Source of the DNA: CAYMOV01 sp964392085
GTDB taxonomy: Bacteria; Oederibacteriota; Muellerivitia; Muellerivitales; Muellerivitaceae
Reading direction: 5' to 3'
Length of the DNA: 64,000 nt
Assembly (NCBI GenBank): GCA_964392085.1
Contig: CAYMOV010000001.1
Coordinates: 79,768-143,767 of the forward strand
Positions within the stretch are counted from its first letter, which is position 1, and each line of letters starts with the position of its first letter. This document shows, piece after piece, positions 33,926 through 43,159 of the stretch. The notes below the pieces were generated by a model. That model searched no databases. It was given only the letters and a program-made list of their open reading frames with translations, and was not told the DNA's origin. A program made the translations under genes and the position numbers.

Positions 33926-36532
33926 ATGAATAACGCCTGGACGCCGTCCCAGCTGGACATCCCCCGCCCGCTCCGCAAGGTCCTCCTCTCCGTCGAGAAA
34001 CCCGCCCGCTACATCGGCGGCGAATGGAATTCCGTCCTCAAGGACTGGAACAGCGTCGACGCCCGCATGGTTTTGGCGTTCCCCGACGTCTATGAGATCG
34101 GCATGTCCTTCCTGGGCTACCGGATCCTCTACCACATCCTGAATTCCGATCCCCGGTTCCTCGCTGAGCGCGCCTACAGCCCCTGGCCCGACATGGAAAA
34201 GTCCATGCGCGAAAACGGCATCCCGGCCCACTCGTTGGAAAGCTTCACGCCCCTGTCCGCCTTCGATGTGGTGGGCATCACCCTCCAGACCGAGATGGCT
34301 TACGGCAACGTCCTGACGCTTCTGGAATTGGGCGGAATCCCCCTGTCCGCCTCCGACCGCACGGACAAGGACCCCCTGGTGGTGGCGGGAGGGCCCTGTT
34401 CCTTCAACCCGGAGCCCTACGCGGAATTCTTCGACGCGGTCCTTCTGGGCGACGGGGAAGAGGCGGTTGCCGAGATGCTGGCACTGGTGGGCCGCATGAA
34501 GAAGGAAGGCGCCCCCCGGAAGAGGATTTTGGAGGAACTGGCGGGGATCCCCGGCTATTACGTCCCCTCCCTCTACGACGTCACCTACAAGGCCGACGGC
34601 ACCATCGAGTCCGTGAAGCCCAACCACCCCAACGCCCCGGCGAAGGTCTCGAAGCGCACCACCAAGGACCTCGACGACGTCCCCTACCCGACCAAGCCGA
34701 TCCTCCCGACCATGGACATCGTGCATGATCGGATCCAGTTGGAGGTTTTCCGGGGATGCACCCGTGGTTGCCGGTTCTGCCAGGCCGGCATGACCTACCG
34801 ACCGGTGCGGGAGCGCAGCGCTGACAAGCTATTGGAGACCGCCAAGGAAGCCATGGCGAACTCCGGCTACGAGGAAATCTCCCTCACCTCGCTCTCGACC
34901 GCCGACTATTCCCGTCTCGACGACCTGGTGAACCGCATGGCGGACCAGTTCACCCCCAACAACGTGGCCATCTCCTCGGGTTCCCTCCGGGTGGACTCGA
35001 AATTCGACAAGCTGTTCAACGTGATCAACCGGGTCAAGAAGACCGGCTTCACCTTCGCGCCCGAGGCCGGCACCGATCGGATGCGCCGGATCATCAACAA
35101 GACCATCACCGAGGTCGACATCCTCTCGACCATGGAGAAGGTGTTCTCCAACGGTTGGGACCTCGTGAAGCTTTACTTCATGTTCGGGCTCCCGCTGGAG
35201 AAGCAGGAGGACCTGCAGGGCATCCTCGACCTGGTTTCCCGCATCAAGGCCATCGGCCGCAAGGTGGGCGGGGCGAAGAAGCAGGTCCACCCGGGCATCA
35301 GCTGTTTCGTTCCCAAGCCCTTCACCCCGTTCCAGTGGTGCGCCCAGGGAAGCCTGGAGGAGATCGCCCAAAAGCACGAGTTCCTCTGCCGGGGCCTGAA
35401 GTTCCCCAAGCGGGAAAACGTGGAGCACGTGGCCAAGATCGAGGCGCTGTTGGCGCTCGGCGACCGCCGGGTGTCGAAGGTGATCCGCCGGGCCTGGGAA
35501 AAGGGCGCGAGGTTCGACGGCTGGACCGACCAGTTCAAGCCCAAGCTCTGGTACGAGGCCTGCGCCGAGGTGGGCGTGGACTGGAAGTACTACACCGACC
35601 GCGAGAAGCCCCGGGAGGAGGTCCTACCCTGGGACCACCTTTTCCTGGAGATGAGCAAGGACTTCCTCTGGTACGACTGGGAACTGTCCCTGAAGGTGGA
35701 GGAGCGCGAGGATTGCCGCTGGGACGCCTGCCTGGCCTGCGGCGTCTGCGAACCCGAGAACGGCATCGTGAACAACCTGAAGGAAACCCACCTGCCCGAG
35801 GCCCCCGCCGCCGGGATGCCGCCCCCGTACCAGGACCAGAAGATGAAGGTGCGGATCCGGTTCGTGAAGGAAGGCCGCGCGCGTTACCTCTCCCACCTGA
35901 CCGTGGTCCGGGTTTTCCAGCGCGCCCTCAACCGTCTCAAGGTGCCGTTGTCCTACACCGGGGGTTTTTCCCGGCGGCCCCGCACCTCCTTCTCACCGCC
36001 GACCTCCCTCGGCGTGGAAAGCGCCTGTGACGCCGCCGACCTGGTTCTGTACCAGGACGCGAATGTCGCCGCCTTGGAAGCGTCCCTCCGCAACGAAATG
36101 CCCCCGGGGCTCCAAGTGATCTCCGTGGAGGCCTTACCCCTCGACTCCCCGGCCGCCGGCACCGCCTTCGGATCCGCTTCCTATGAGGTCTCGCCGGAGG
36201 AATACACCGATGGGCCGGCCCTCGTCGAAACGCTCCAAAAGGAATTGGCCGATTTCCTCGCGGCCCCCAGCCGGATCATCAAGGTGGTGACCGAGAAGGG
36301 AACCCGCACCAAGGACGTCCGGCTCTTCGTCAAGAACGCCTCCGTGGGGATGTCCGACGGCCAGCCCCTGGTCCGGATGGACCTGGACCTTCGCAGTCCC
36401 CATTCGACCAAGCTGGAGTTGATCCTCCGGACCGCCCTACCTTCCTATGATTGGGAGCCTTCCCGCTACCGGGCCCGCCGGACCCGGCTGGAGGAAGACA
36501 AAGCCCAGGAGACCGTGGCGGCGCAAGCTTAA
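33926..36532 (+). CDS. B12-binding-type radical SAM protein fused to a DUF2344 domain (TIGR03960/TIGR03936 type)
   Basis: The 868-residue protein has an N-terminal region resembling the TIGR03960 group, with E-I-G-M-S-F-L-G-Y-R-I-L-Y, the radical SAM cluster C278-x3-C282-x2-C285 in G-C-T-R-G-C-R-F-C, G-S-L-R-V-D and P-E-A-G-T-D-R-M-R, a further cysteine group near 595-605 (CRWDACLACGVC), and from about residue 640 the DUF2344 domain (V-R-I-R-F-x-K-E-G-R-A-R-Y-L-S-H-L). The start ATG at 33926 follows GGGAGG; the frame runs upstream to 33854. In other bacteria this gene lies between mre/rod genes and rng-rplU; its reaction is not known to me. Confidence 0.88.
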   Translation: MNNAWTPSQLDIPRPLRKVLLSVEKPARYIGGEWNSVLKDWNSVDARMVLAFPDVYEIGMSFLGYRILYHILNSDPRFLAERAYSPWPDMEKSMRENGIPAHSLESFTPLSAFDVVGITLQTEMAYGNVLTLLELGGIPLSASDRTDKDPLVVAGGPCSFNPEPYAEFFDAVLLGDGEEAVAEMLALVGRMKKEGAPRKRILEELAGIPGYYVPSLYDVTYKADGTIESVKPNHPNAPAKVSKRTTKDLDDVPYPTKPILPTMDIVHDRIQLEVFRGCTRGCRFCQAGMTYRPVRERSADKLLETAKEAMANSGYEEISLTSLSTADYSRLDDLVNRMADQFTPNNVAISSGSLRVDSKFDKLFNVINRVKKTGFTFAPEAGTDRMRRIINKTITEVDILSTMEKVFSNGWDLVKLYFMFGLPLEKQEDLQGILDLVSRIKAIGRKVGGAKKQVHPGISCFVPKPFTPFQWCAQGSLEEIAQKHEFLCRGLKFPKRENVEHVAKIEALLALGDRRVSKVIRRAWEKGARFDGWTDQFKPKLWYEACAEVGVDWKYYTDREKPREEVLPWDHLFLEMSKDFLWYDWELSLKVEEREDCRWDACLACGVCEPENGIVNNLKETHLPEAPAAGMPPPYQDQKMKVRIRFVKEGRARYLSHLTVVRVFQRALNRLKVPLSYTGGFSRRPRTSFSPPTSLGVESACDAADLVLYQDANVAALEASLRNEMPPGLQVISVEALPLDSPAAGTAFGSASYEVSPEEYTDGPALVETLQKELADFLAAPSRIIKVVTEKGTRTKDVRLFVKNASVGMSDGQPLVRMDLDLRSPHSTKLELILRTALPSYDWEPSRYRARRTRLEEDKAQETVAAQA

Positions 36533-36627
36533 GCCAAGGTCTGGAATGCCACCCAGGGCTTTTTACTATATACTTCACCGTCAAACAGGGCCCGCCTCAG
36601 GCCCTGATTTGATCGGCGGAGCTTCCC

Positions 36628-37074
36628 ATGAAACCCTCGACTCCTCGCGTCCTGAACGCCAAAACCGGATGGATGATCTTCGCGGCCTGCTGGTTCCTGT
36701 CCCTGGCGTCGGTCTGGGCCCTGCGCCAAGCCCTGATCCCCCGGGACGAGCTCGATTGCTACAGCCGCGCGGCCCTCTTGGACCAGGCGGTCCATGGGTG
36801 GAACCAGGCCCATCCCGACAGGGTCATGGACGAAAAAGGCGAGATCGACGAGGCCTCCCTGGTCTCCGGCGGCTTCCTGAAGCAACCCCTGACCTATGAC
36901 CACGCCCAACATTATTACTTCGTGGACAAGATGGTCCATGGCCCGCTGGTCCACTGCAACAAGCACCAGGACCAACCCCTGGCCCTGAAGATCACGGGCG
37001 TCACCCTGTTGGCGGTCCTGGCCTTCATCCTCTGGTGTTCCTTCCGGAACTACGTCTTTTGGAAATCCGCCTAA
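36628..37074 (+). CDS. Two-helix membrane protein with a pilin-like external part
   Basis: A 148-residue protein with hydrophobic segments at about 14-32 and 120-141. The part between them begins C-Y-S-R-A-A-L-L-D-Q-A-V-H-G-W-N-Q-A-H and closes with Y-Y-F-V-D-K-M-V-H-G-P-L-V-H-C-N-K-H. A cysteine start followed by an alanine-rich helix with W/Y-N, and an end G-x-V-x-C-x-x-H, is the pattern of type II secretion/competence pseudopilin globular parts. Here it lies inside a protein with a second membrane anchor rather than a prepilin leader. Function unknown. A TATATA box (36567-36572) upstream may be its promoter. Confidence 0.6.
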   Translation: MKPSTPRVLNAKTGWMIFAACWFLSLASVWALRQALIPRDELDCYSRAALLDQAVHGWNQAHPDRVMDEKGEIDEASLVSGGFLKQPLTYDHAQHYYFVDKMVHGPLVHCNKHQDQPLALKITGVTLLAVLAFILWCSFRNYVFWKSA

Positions 37075-37108
37075 CAGCCTTCACCACCCCATTTGGAGCG
37101 AAAGAAAC

Positions 37109-38026
37109 ATGCCTGAACTCCTGATCGTCGGATCCGTGGCTTACGACGGGCTCCAGACGCCCTTCGGGTCGGTGGCCCGCATCCTGGGTGGGGCCGCCAC
37201 CTATTCCGCCCTGGCCTCCTCTCTCTTCGCCAAGACCGCGCTGGTCGGGGTCGTGGGACGCGACTTCGCGGCCGCCGACCTCAAACTGCTCAAGTCCAAG
37301 GGCATCGACCTGGAGGGCCTGGAGGTGGCGGAGGGGAAGACCTTCTTCTGGAAAGGCGTCTACTCCAAGGACATGAACAGCCGCACCACCCTCAAGACCG
37401 ACCTGAACGTCTTCGCGGACTTCAACCCCAAGATCCCGGCTTCCACCCGTGCCACTCCCTTCCTGTTCCTCGCCAACATCCACCCGGCGCTCCAGATGTC
37501 GGTGGTGCGGCAGATGCGCAAGCCCAAGTTCACGGCCTTGGATACCATGAACCTTTGGATCCAGATCGCGAAGGGAGACCTCCAAAAGGTCCTCAAGCAC
37601 GTGGACCTGATCGTGCTGAACGACGAGGAAATCCGCATGTTGACCGGGGAGTACCACCTGACCCGGGGGGCCCGCGCCCTGGCCAAGATGGGGCCGTCGC
37701 ATGTCATCGTGAAGAAGGGTGAACACGGCGCCTTGTTGTTCGGCCCGGGGTGGACCTTCCTCTCGCCTTCGGTTCCCCTCGACGTGGTGAAGGACCCCAC
37801 GGGAGCGGGCGACACCTTCGCGGGCGCCCTCATGGGCTATTTGGCCCGAAAGGGCAAGGTCACGAAGGAAACCCTGAAAGAGGCCGTCCTAGTGGGCCAT
37901 TGGGTCGCGTCATTCACGGTCCAGGACTTCGGGGTCCGGAGCGTCGCGAAGCTGACCCGGGCCATGGTGGCGAAACGTGGCAAGGCTTACACCCAGGCCG
38001 CCTTGATCCCCCGGGTCAAACTCTAA
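37109..38026 (+). CDS. PfkB family carbohydrate/nucleoside kinase
   Basis: The 305-residue protein has the ribokinase-fold motifs G-G-A-A-T-Y-S-A and V-G-R-D-F near the start and the signature D-P-T-G-A-G-D-T-F-A-G-A with the catalytic D235 near the end. The substrate cannot be read from sequence. It precedes amino-acid genes; no homoserine kinase (thrB) is seen in the window, but PfkB kinases are not known for that role, so I do not assign it. Confidence 0.85.
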   Translation: MPELLIVGSVAYDGLQTPFGSVARILGGAATYSALASSLFAKTALVGVVGRDFAAADLKLLKSKGIDLEGLEVAEGKTFFWKGVYSKDMNSRTTLKTDLNVFADFNPKIPASTRATPFLFLANIHPALQMSVVRQMRKPKFTALDTMNLWIQIAKGDLQKVLKHVDLIVLNDEEIRMLTGEYHLTRGARALAKMGPSHVIVKKGEHGALLFGPGWTFLSPSVPLDVVKDPTGAGDTFAGALMGYLARKGKVTKETLKEAVLVGHWVASFTVQDFGVRSVAKLTRAMVAKRGKAYTQAALIPRVKL

Positions 38027-38122
38027 CCCTGAACCAACCCCAGCTCAAACTGTCCTAAATCATCCACGCCGGGCCGGAAGCGCTGTAATTTAACTTAACC
38101 CATGCCGAACGAGGGGACCACC

Positions 38123-39307
38123 ATGCCGATGCAAACCGAATCCAAACTCATCAAGAGCTTCCCGCCCTACGTCTTCGCCAAGGTGAACTACGAGATGATG
38201 GCGGCGCGGCGCCGGGGCGTGGACGTGGTGTATTTCGGCATGGGCAACCCCGACGGCCCCACGCCCCAGGCCGTGCGCGACAAGATGATCGAGGTGATGG
38301 CCAACAAGAAGACCCACGGGTATTCCACCTCCAAGGGCATCCCGGGCCTCCACAAGGCCATCGCCAAGTGGTATGAGCGCCGCTATTACGTCCCCATCGA
38401 CCCCGCCACCGAGTCCGTGGTGACCATCGGCTCCAAGGAAGGCCTCTCCCACCTGGGGCTCGCCATCCTGAACCGGGGCGACAAGGTGATGGCCCCTAAC
38501 CCGACCTACCCGATCCACCATTACGGCGTCATCATCGCGGGGGGCCAGCTGGTTCCCATCCCCCTGGAGACCGATCCCGACAAGTTCATCAAGTTCCTGG
38601 AGAAAACCTGGAAGACCAGCCGCCCCAAGCCGAAGGTGCTGATACTCAATTTCCCCCACAACCCCACGACCGCCACCGTGGAGCCGGGTTTCTTCGAGGC
38701 CGTGGTGGACTGGGCCAAGCGCCGCCAAGTCGTCGTGGTGCATGACCTGGCCTACGCCGACATCGTCTTCGACGGTTACAAGGCCCCGAGCTTTTTGGCG
38801 GTCAAGGGCGCCAAGGACGTGGGCGTCGAGTTCTTCACCCTGTCCAAGTCGTACAACATGGCCGGTTGGCGAATCGGCTTCTGCGTCGGCAACCCCAAGA
38901 TCGTGGCCTCCTTGGCCCGCATCAAGAGCTACCTGGACTACGGCATCTTCACGCCCATGCAGGTGGCCGCCATCACGGCGCTCAACAGTCCCGAGTCCGA
39001 GGTGGTCGCGCGCACGAAGATCTATGAGGAGCGCATCCACTTGATGGTGGACGGCCTCAACAAGATGGGCTGGCCGGTCACCATGCCGAAAGCCACCATG
39101 TATATCTGGGCCCCGATCCCGCCCAAGTTCAAGAAGATGTCCTCCCTGGACTTCTCCATGATGTTGTTGAAGGAAGCCGCGGTGGCCGTTTCGCCCGGCA
39201 CGGGGTTCGGGACCGCGGGGGAGGGCTTCGTGCGCTTCGCCTTGGTCGAGAACAAGGACCGCATCCGCCAGTCCATCCGGAACATGAAGAAAGTGATCGC
39301 CGGCTGA
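38123..39307 (+). CDS. AlaC/YfdZ-like aminotransferase (alanine or LL-DAP type)
   Basis: A 394-residue PLP aminotransferase of fold type I with the PLP lysine K242 in S-L-S/L-S-K-S-Y-N-M-A-G-W-R, preceded by F-P-H-N-P-T, and H-D-L-A-Y-A-D-I. Overall it resembles E. coli YfdZ/AlaC, which transaminates pyruvate and glutamate. Start ATG at 38123 has a GAGGGG site; ATG at 38102 is also in frame but the site lies inside its reading. It is followed directly by aspC and hom. Confidence 0.82.
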   Translation: MPMQTESKLIKSFPPYVFAKVNYEMMAARRRGVDVVYFGMGNPDGPTPQAVRDKMIEVMANKKTHGYSTSKGIPGLHKAIAKWYERRYYVPIDPATESVVTIGSKEGLSHLGLAILNRGDKVMAPNPTYPIHHYGVIIAGGQLVPIPLETDPDKFIKFLEKTWKTSRPKPKVLILNFPHNPTTATVEPGFFEAVVDWAKRRQVVVVHDLAYADIVFDGYKAPSFLAVKGAKDVGVEFFTLSKSYNMAGWRIGFCVGNPKIVASLARIKSYLDYGIFTPMQVAAITALNSPESEVVARTKIYEERIHLMVDGLNKMGWPVTMPKATMYIWAPIPPKFKKMSSLDFSMMLLKEAAVAVSPGTGFGTAGEGFVRFALVENKDRIRQSIRNMKKVIAG

Positions 39308-39350
39308 CCCAACATCCCCCGGGAGACCGGGTTAAAAAAGAGGGACTTCC

Positions 39351-40523
39351 ATGGATATCGCCGACCGCATGAAGCACATCGCCCCTTCCATGACCTTGGC
39401 CATCGACGCCAAGGCCAAGAAGATGAAGGAAGAGGGGAAGGACGTCCTGAATTTCGGCGCCGGGGAGCCCGACTTCAACCCGCCCGCCGCCGTCATCGAC
39501 GCCGCCGCGCGCGCCGTCACCGACGGCAAGAACAACAAGTACACGCCCGCCGCCGGCACCCTGGAACTCCGCAAGGCGCTTTGCGCCATGTTGGAGAGGG
39601 AATACCAGGTGACCTACGCCCCCGGGGACGTCGTGGTGTCCTGCGGCGCGAAGCATTCCCTCTATAACGCCTTCCTCACCCTGGTGAACCCCGGTGACGA
39701 GGTGCTGGTCCCCAGTCCGTTCTGGGTCAGCTACCCCGAGCAGATCAAGCTCGCCGGGGGCGTGCCCGTGTTCGTGGACTGCCCCGAGTCCGAGGGCTTC
39801 CGCCTGACCGCCGCCGCCGTGAAGGCCAAGTTGACGCCCAAGACGAAGGTGCTGGTCCTCAACTCGCCCTCCAACCCCACGGGCGCCGTGGTGGACCGCA
39901 AGACGATGGAAGGCATCGCCGAACTGGCCCTGAAGCACGGCCTCTGGGTCATCTCGGACGAGATCTATGCCAAGATGACCTATGGCGTTTCCCACACCTG
40001 CTTCCCGGCCCTGTCCAAGGAGATCGCCGCCCAGACCCTCCTGGTGAACGGCGCCTCCAAGGCCTACGCCATGACGGGCTGGCGGGTGGGCTACACGGCG
40101 GGTCCCCCGAAGGTGATGAAGGCCTTCGCCGACCTCCAGAGCCACACCACCTCCAACCCCACGGCCGTGGCCCAAAAGGCCTACCTGGCGGCCCTGGACA
40201 CCCCCGAGTCGGAACTGGAAAAGAACCGCCAGCTCTACCGTAAACGACGGGACATGATGATCGCCGGGCTCAACGCGATCCCGGGGGTTCGTTGCGGTAC
40301 TCCCGAAGGCGCCTTCTACGTGTTTCCCAACGTGAAGGGCCTCCTGAAGGCCGGCCGGGAGGACTCCATGAAGCTCTCGGAGTACCTGCTGGAAAAGGCC
40401 CTCCTGGCCATCACGCCGGGCATCGCCTTCGGGGCCGAGGGGTTCATGCGGCTCTCGTACGCCACCAGCGAGAAGGTGATTGAGGAAGGCCTGAAGCGCC
40501 TCGCGGAGGCCGTGAAGGGTTGA
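39351..40523 (+). CDS. aspC: Aspartate aminotransferase
   Basis: A 390-residue class I aminotransferase (Bacillus/Thermus type) with G-A-G-E-P-D-F, S-C-G-A-K-H-S-L, N-S-P-S-N-P-T-G, the PLP lysine K237 in G-A-S-K-A-Y-A-M-T-G-W-R and the N-terminal segment typical of the subgroup. It makes aspartate from oxaloacetate, feeding hom, thrC and lysC that follow. Start ATG has GAGGG upstream. Confidence 0.9.
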   Translation: MDIADRMKHIAPSMTLAIDAKAKKMKEEGKDVLNFGAGEPDFNPPAAVIDAAARAVTDGKNNKYTPAAGTLELRKALCAMLEREYQVTYAPGDVVVSCGAKHSLYNAFLTLVNPGDEVLVPSPFWVSYPEQIKLAGGVPVFVDCPESEGFRLTAAAVKAKLTPKTKVLVLNSPSNPTGAVVDRKTMEGIAELALKHGLWVISDEIYAKMTYGVSHTCFPALSKEIAAQTLLVNGASKAYAMTGWRVGYTAGPPKVMKAFADLQSHTTSNPTAVAQKAYLAALDTPESELEKNRQLYRKRRDMMIAGLNAIPGVRCGTPEGAFYVFPNVKGLLKAGREDSMKLSEYLLEKALLAITPGIAFGAEGFMRLSYATSEKVIEEGLKRLAEAVKG

Positions 40524-40525
40524 CC

Positions 40526-40558
40526 GGCCCTCCGGATTGTTGCGGAGGCCCTTTTTTT
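40526..40558 (+). terminator. Intrinsic terminator after aspC
   Basis: CCTCCG (40529-40534) and CGGAGG (40543-40548), extended by GG/CC, pair around ATTGTTG and are followed by a seven-base T run. Confidence 0.85.
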
Positions 40559-40575
40559 CTTATAGGATAAGCGCC

Positions 40576-40611
40576 CGCCCCGGTTCCGAAAGGAAGCGGG
40601 GCGTTGTTTTA
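40576..40611 (+). terminator. Hairpin with GAAA loop and T-rich tail before hom (second terminator or attenuator)
   Basis: CGCCCCG (40576-40582) pairs with CGGGGCG (40597-40603), then TTCC/GGAA close a GAAA tetraloop; TTGTTTTATT follows. It ends 18 bases before the hom start. A weak TTGTTG-18-TATAGG box (40537-40566) lies just upstream, so the hairpin could attenuate hom or simply back up the aspC terminator. Confidence 0.65.
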
Positions 40612-40628
40612 TTCCCCTAGGAGAACCC

Positions 40629-41948
40629 ATGCCGGGTAAATCCCTCGTCCAAGTCGGCCTCATCGGTTTCGGCAACATCGGCCAAGGGGTCGTGAAGATC
40701 CTTGAGAAGAACCGCGGCCTGATCGAGGGCAAGATCGGGGCCCAGCTCAAGATCAAGCGCATCTGCGACCTCGACTGGGACCGCGAGCGTGAGGTCAAGG
40801 TCCCCGACGAGATGAAGACCACCAAGTTCTCCGACCTCGTCAACGACCCGGAGATCGACATCATCATCGAGCTCATGGGCGGCTATGAGCCCGCGCGCAC
40901 CTTCCTCCTCGAGGCCATGAAGAAGGGGAAGCACATCGTCACCGCCAACAAGGCGGTGCTGTCCAAGCACTGGGACGAGCTGATGGAGACCGCACGGCAG
41001 AACAAGGTCGACATCTACTTCGAGGCCGCCGTGGGCGGCGGCATCCCCGTGATCCAGGCCATCAACGACGGGCTCGCCGCCAACAACATCACCTCCCTGT
41101 ACGGCATCGTGAACGGAACCACGAACTTCATCCTCCAGAAGATGACCGAGGAAAAGAAGAGCTACAAGGAAGCCATCGTCATGGCCCAGAAGAAAGGCCT
41201 GGCCGAGGCCGACCCCACGCTGGACGTCAACGGGACGGACGCCGCGCACAAGCTCTGCATCCTGGCCCGCCTGGCCTTCTCCAAGAAGGTCGACCTTGAG
41301 GACATCTACGTCGAGGGCATCGAGAAGATCACCACCGACGACATCGAGTTCGCCAAGGAGGAGTTCGGCCGCGTGGTCAAGCTCCTGGTCATCGGAAAAG
41401 TCGTGGACGGCGAGCTGGAACTGCGGGTCCATCCCACCCTGATCCCCGAGGACCACCTGTTGGCCACGGTGGACGGGGCCTACAACGGCGTGCTGGTGAC
41501 CGGCGACATGGTGGGGTCCACCATGTACTACGGCCTGGGGGCGGGCCAGGGCGCGGCCGCCTCGGCGGTCATGAGCGACATCATCTACGAGAGCCGGAAC
41601 ATCCACGACGACATTTCCGGCGACACCTCCAACTGCTGGTTCCTGTCCGACAACCCCATGGTGAAGAAGTTCAAGAAGATGGAGGACGTCACCTCCCGCT
41701 ACTACCTGAAGTTCACCGTCATGGACCAGCCCGGCGTGCTGTCGGCCATCTCCCGCATCCTGGGCGAGCACCACATCTCGATCGCCTCGGTCATCCAGAA
41801 GGAACGCAAGAAGGGCGATAAGGTCCCGGTGGTCATCACCACCTACGAGGCCGAGGAGAGGAAGGTGCGGGAGGCCCTGGACAAGATCAACGGCCTGCCC
41901 TTCATCCACGAGGAAACGCTGCTCATCCGCATGGACCGGGGGGAATAA
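40629..41948 (+). CDS. hom: Homoserine dehydrogenase
   Basis: The 439-residue enzyme reduces aspartate semialdehyde to homoserine. It has the N-terminal cofactor loop G-F-G-N-I-G-Q-G, the T-A-N-K-A-V-L segment, the catalytic region G-I-V-N-G-T-T-N-F-I-L and A-D-P-T-L-D-V-N-G-T-D-A-A-H-K, and a C-terminal ACT domain (about 350-430: F-T-V-M-D-Q-P-G-V-L). The stop overlaps thrC by one base. Confidence 0.95.
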   Translation: MPGKSLVQVGLIGFGNIGQGVVKILEKNRGLIEGKIGAQLKIKRICDLDWDREREVKVPDEMKTTKFSDLVNDPEIDIIIELMGGYEPARTFLLEAMKKGKHIVTANKAVLSKHWDELMETARQNKVDIYFEAAVGGGIPVIQAINDGLAANNITSLYGIVNGTTNFILQKMTEEKKSYKEAIVMAQKKGLAEADPTLDVNGTDAAHKLCILARLAFSKKVDLEDIYVEGIEKITTDDIEFAKEEFGRVVKLLVIGKVVDGELELRVHPTLIPEDHLLATVDGAYNGVLVTGDMVGSTMYYGLGAGQGAAASAVMSDIIYESRNIHDDISGDTSNCWFLSDNPMVKKFKKMEDVTSRYYLKFTVMDQPGVLSAISRILGEHHISIASVIQKERKKGDKVPVVITTYEAEERKVREALDKINGLPFIHEETLLIRMDRGE

Positions 41949-43009
41949 TGGCGCCCTGGCGCGGAGTGATCGACGAGTACCGGCCCTTCTTAAACCTGGC
42001 CCCCACGACCCCGGCGGTCTCCCTACAGGAGGGCGGCACGCCCCTGATCGAGGCCAAGAACCTTTCCCGCAAGGTCGGGAACGGACTCAAGGTTTACCTG
42101 AAGTACGACGGCTGCAACCCCACGGGATCCTTCAAGGACCGCGGCATGACCATGGCCATCACCAAGGCCGTGGAGGAGGGAAGCCGCATGGTGATGTGCG
42201 CCTCCACGGGCAACACCTCGGCCTCCGCCTCGGCCTACGCGGCCCACGCCAACCTCAAGTGCTTCGTCCTCCTGCCCCACAACTCCATCGCCCTCGGCAA
42301 GCTGGCCCAGGCCCTCATGCACGGCGCCCGGGTCCTGGCCGTGGAGGGAAGCTTCGACCAGGCCCTCGACATCGTGCGGAAGATCACCGCCGACAGCCCC
42401 GTAACCCTGGTCAACTCGGCCAATCCCCACCGGATCCAGGGGCAGAAATCCGCCGCCTTCGAGATCGTGGACGCCCTGGGCGACTCCCCCGAGTACCACG
42501 CCATCCCCGTGGGCAACGCCGGGAACATCACGGCCTATTGGATGGGTTATGGCGAGTACCGCAAGGCCGGCAAGTCCACCCGCCTGCCGAAAATGTGCGG
42601 CTTCCAGGCCGCCGGGAGCGCCCCCATCGTCGAGAAGCGGGTCATCGAGAACCCCCAAACCGTGGCCACCGCCATCAAGATCGGCAACCCCTATTCCTGG
42701 AAGCAGGCGGAGGCCGCCCGCGACGAGTCGGGCGGGGTCATCGAGGCCGTGACCGACGACGAGATCCTGGACGCCTACAACCTCCTGGCCTCCCTGGAGG
42801 GCGTGTTCTGCGAACCCGCCTCCGCGGCGTCCGTGGCCGGGGTGATCAAGAAGAACAAGGCCGGCTATTTCACCGAGGGGGAGCGCCGGGTCGTCTGCAC
42901 CCTGACGGGCCACGGCCTGAAGGACCCGGACCGCGCCATCGCCCGCAGCCCCAAGCCCGAGATCATCAAGCCCGACCTCGACACCATCCGCCGCGCCCTA
43001 AACCTTTAG
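41948..43009 (+). CDS. thrC: Threonine synthase (canonical copy)
   Basis: The 353-residue PLP enzyme turns O-phosphohomoserine into threonine. The PLP lysine is K63 in N-P-T-G-S-F-K-D-R-G-M-T, with A-S-T-G-N-T-S-A-S and the glycine-rich G-N-A-G-N-I phosphate loop. Length and motifs fit the Bacillus-type enzyme. It is in an operon with hom and is separate from the larger threonine-synthase-like gene at 53090. No thrB (homoserine kinase) is seen in the window. Confidence 0.93.
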   Translation: MAPWRGVIDEYRPFLNLAPTTPAVSLQEGGTPLIEAKNLSRKVGNGLKVYLKYDGCNPTGSFKDRGMTMAITKAVEEGSRMVMCASTGNTSASASAYAAHANLKCFVLLPHNSIALGKLAQALMHGARVLAVEGSFDQALDIVRKITADSPVTLVNSANPHRIQGQKSAAFEIVDALGDSPEYHAIPVGNAGNITAYWMGYGEYRKAGKSTRLPKMCGFQAAGSAPIVEKRVIENPQTVATAIKIGNPYSWKQAEAARDESGGVIEAVTDDEILDAYNLLASLEGVFCEPASAASVAGVIKKNKAGYFTEGERRVVCTLTGHGLKDPDRAIARSPKPEIIKPDLDTIRRALNL

Positions 43010-43042
43010 AGCCCCGCGCAAAACTTAAAACAAAGGCCATTT

Positions 43043-43073
43043 GAACCACCAAGGTCACCAAGTTCACAAAGAC
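43043..43073. repeat. Intergenic repeat ACCACCAAGGTCACCAAGTTCAC
   Basis: AACCACCAAGGTCACCAAGTTCACAAAG-type words lie in the 150-base thrC-lysC gap, matching the pair at 25817 and 25883. Confidence 0.7.
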
Positions 43074-43159
43074 AAGCAAAAACATTAATCGGATTTGAGG
43101 CCTTAAAACATCAATGAAACAGTTTGAGGTTTGTCCTTAAAACACGTCAAGGGTGAAAG

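Noticed and set aside
37109..38026. PfkB gene as the missing homoserine kinase
   Set aside because: Homoserine kinases belong to GHMP or choline-kinase-like families; proximity to hom alone is too weak.
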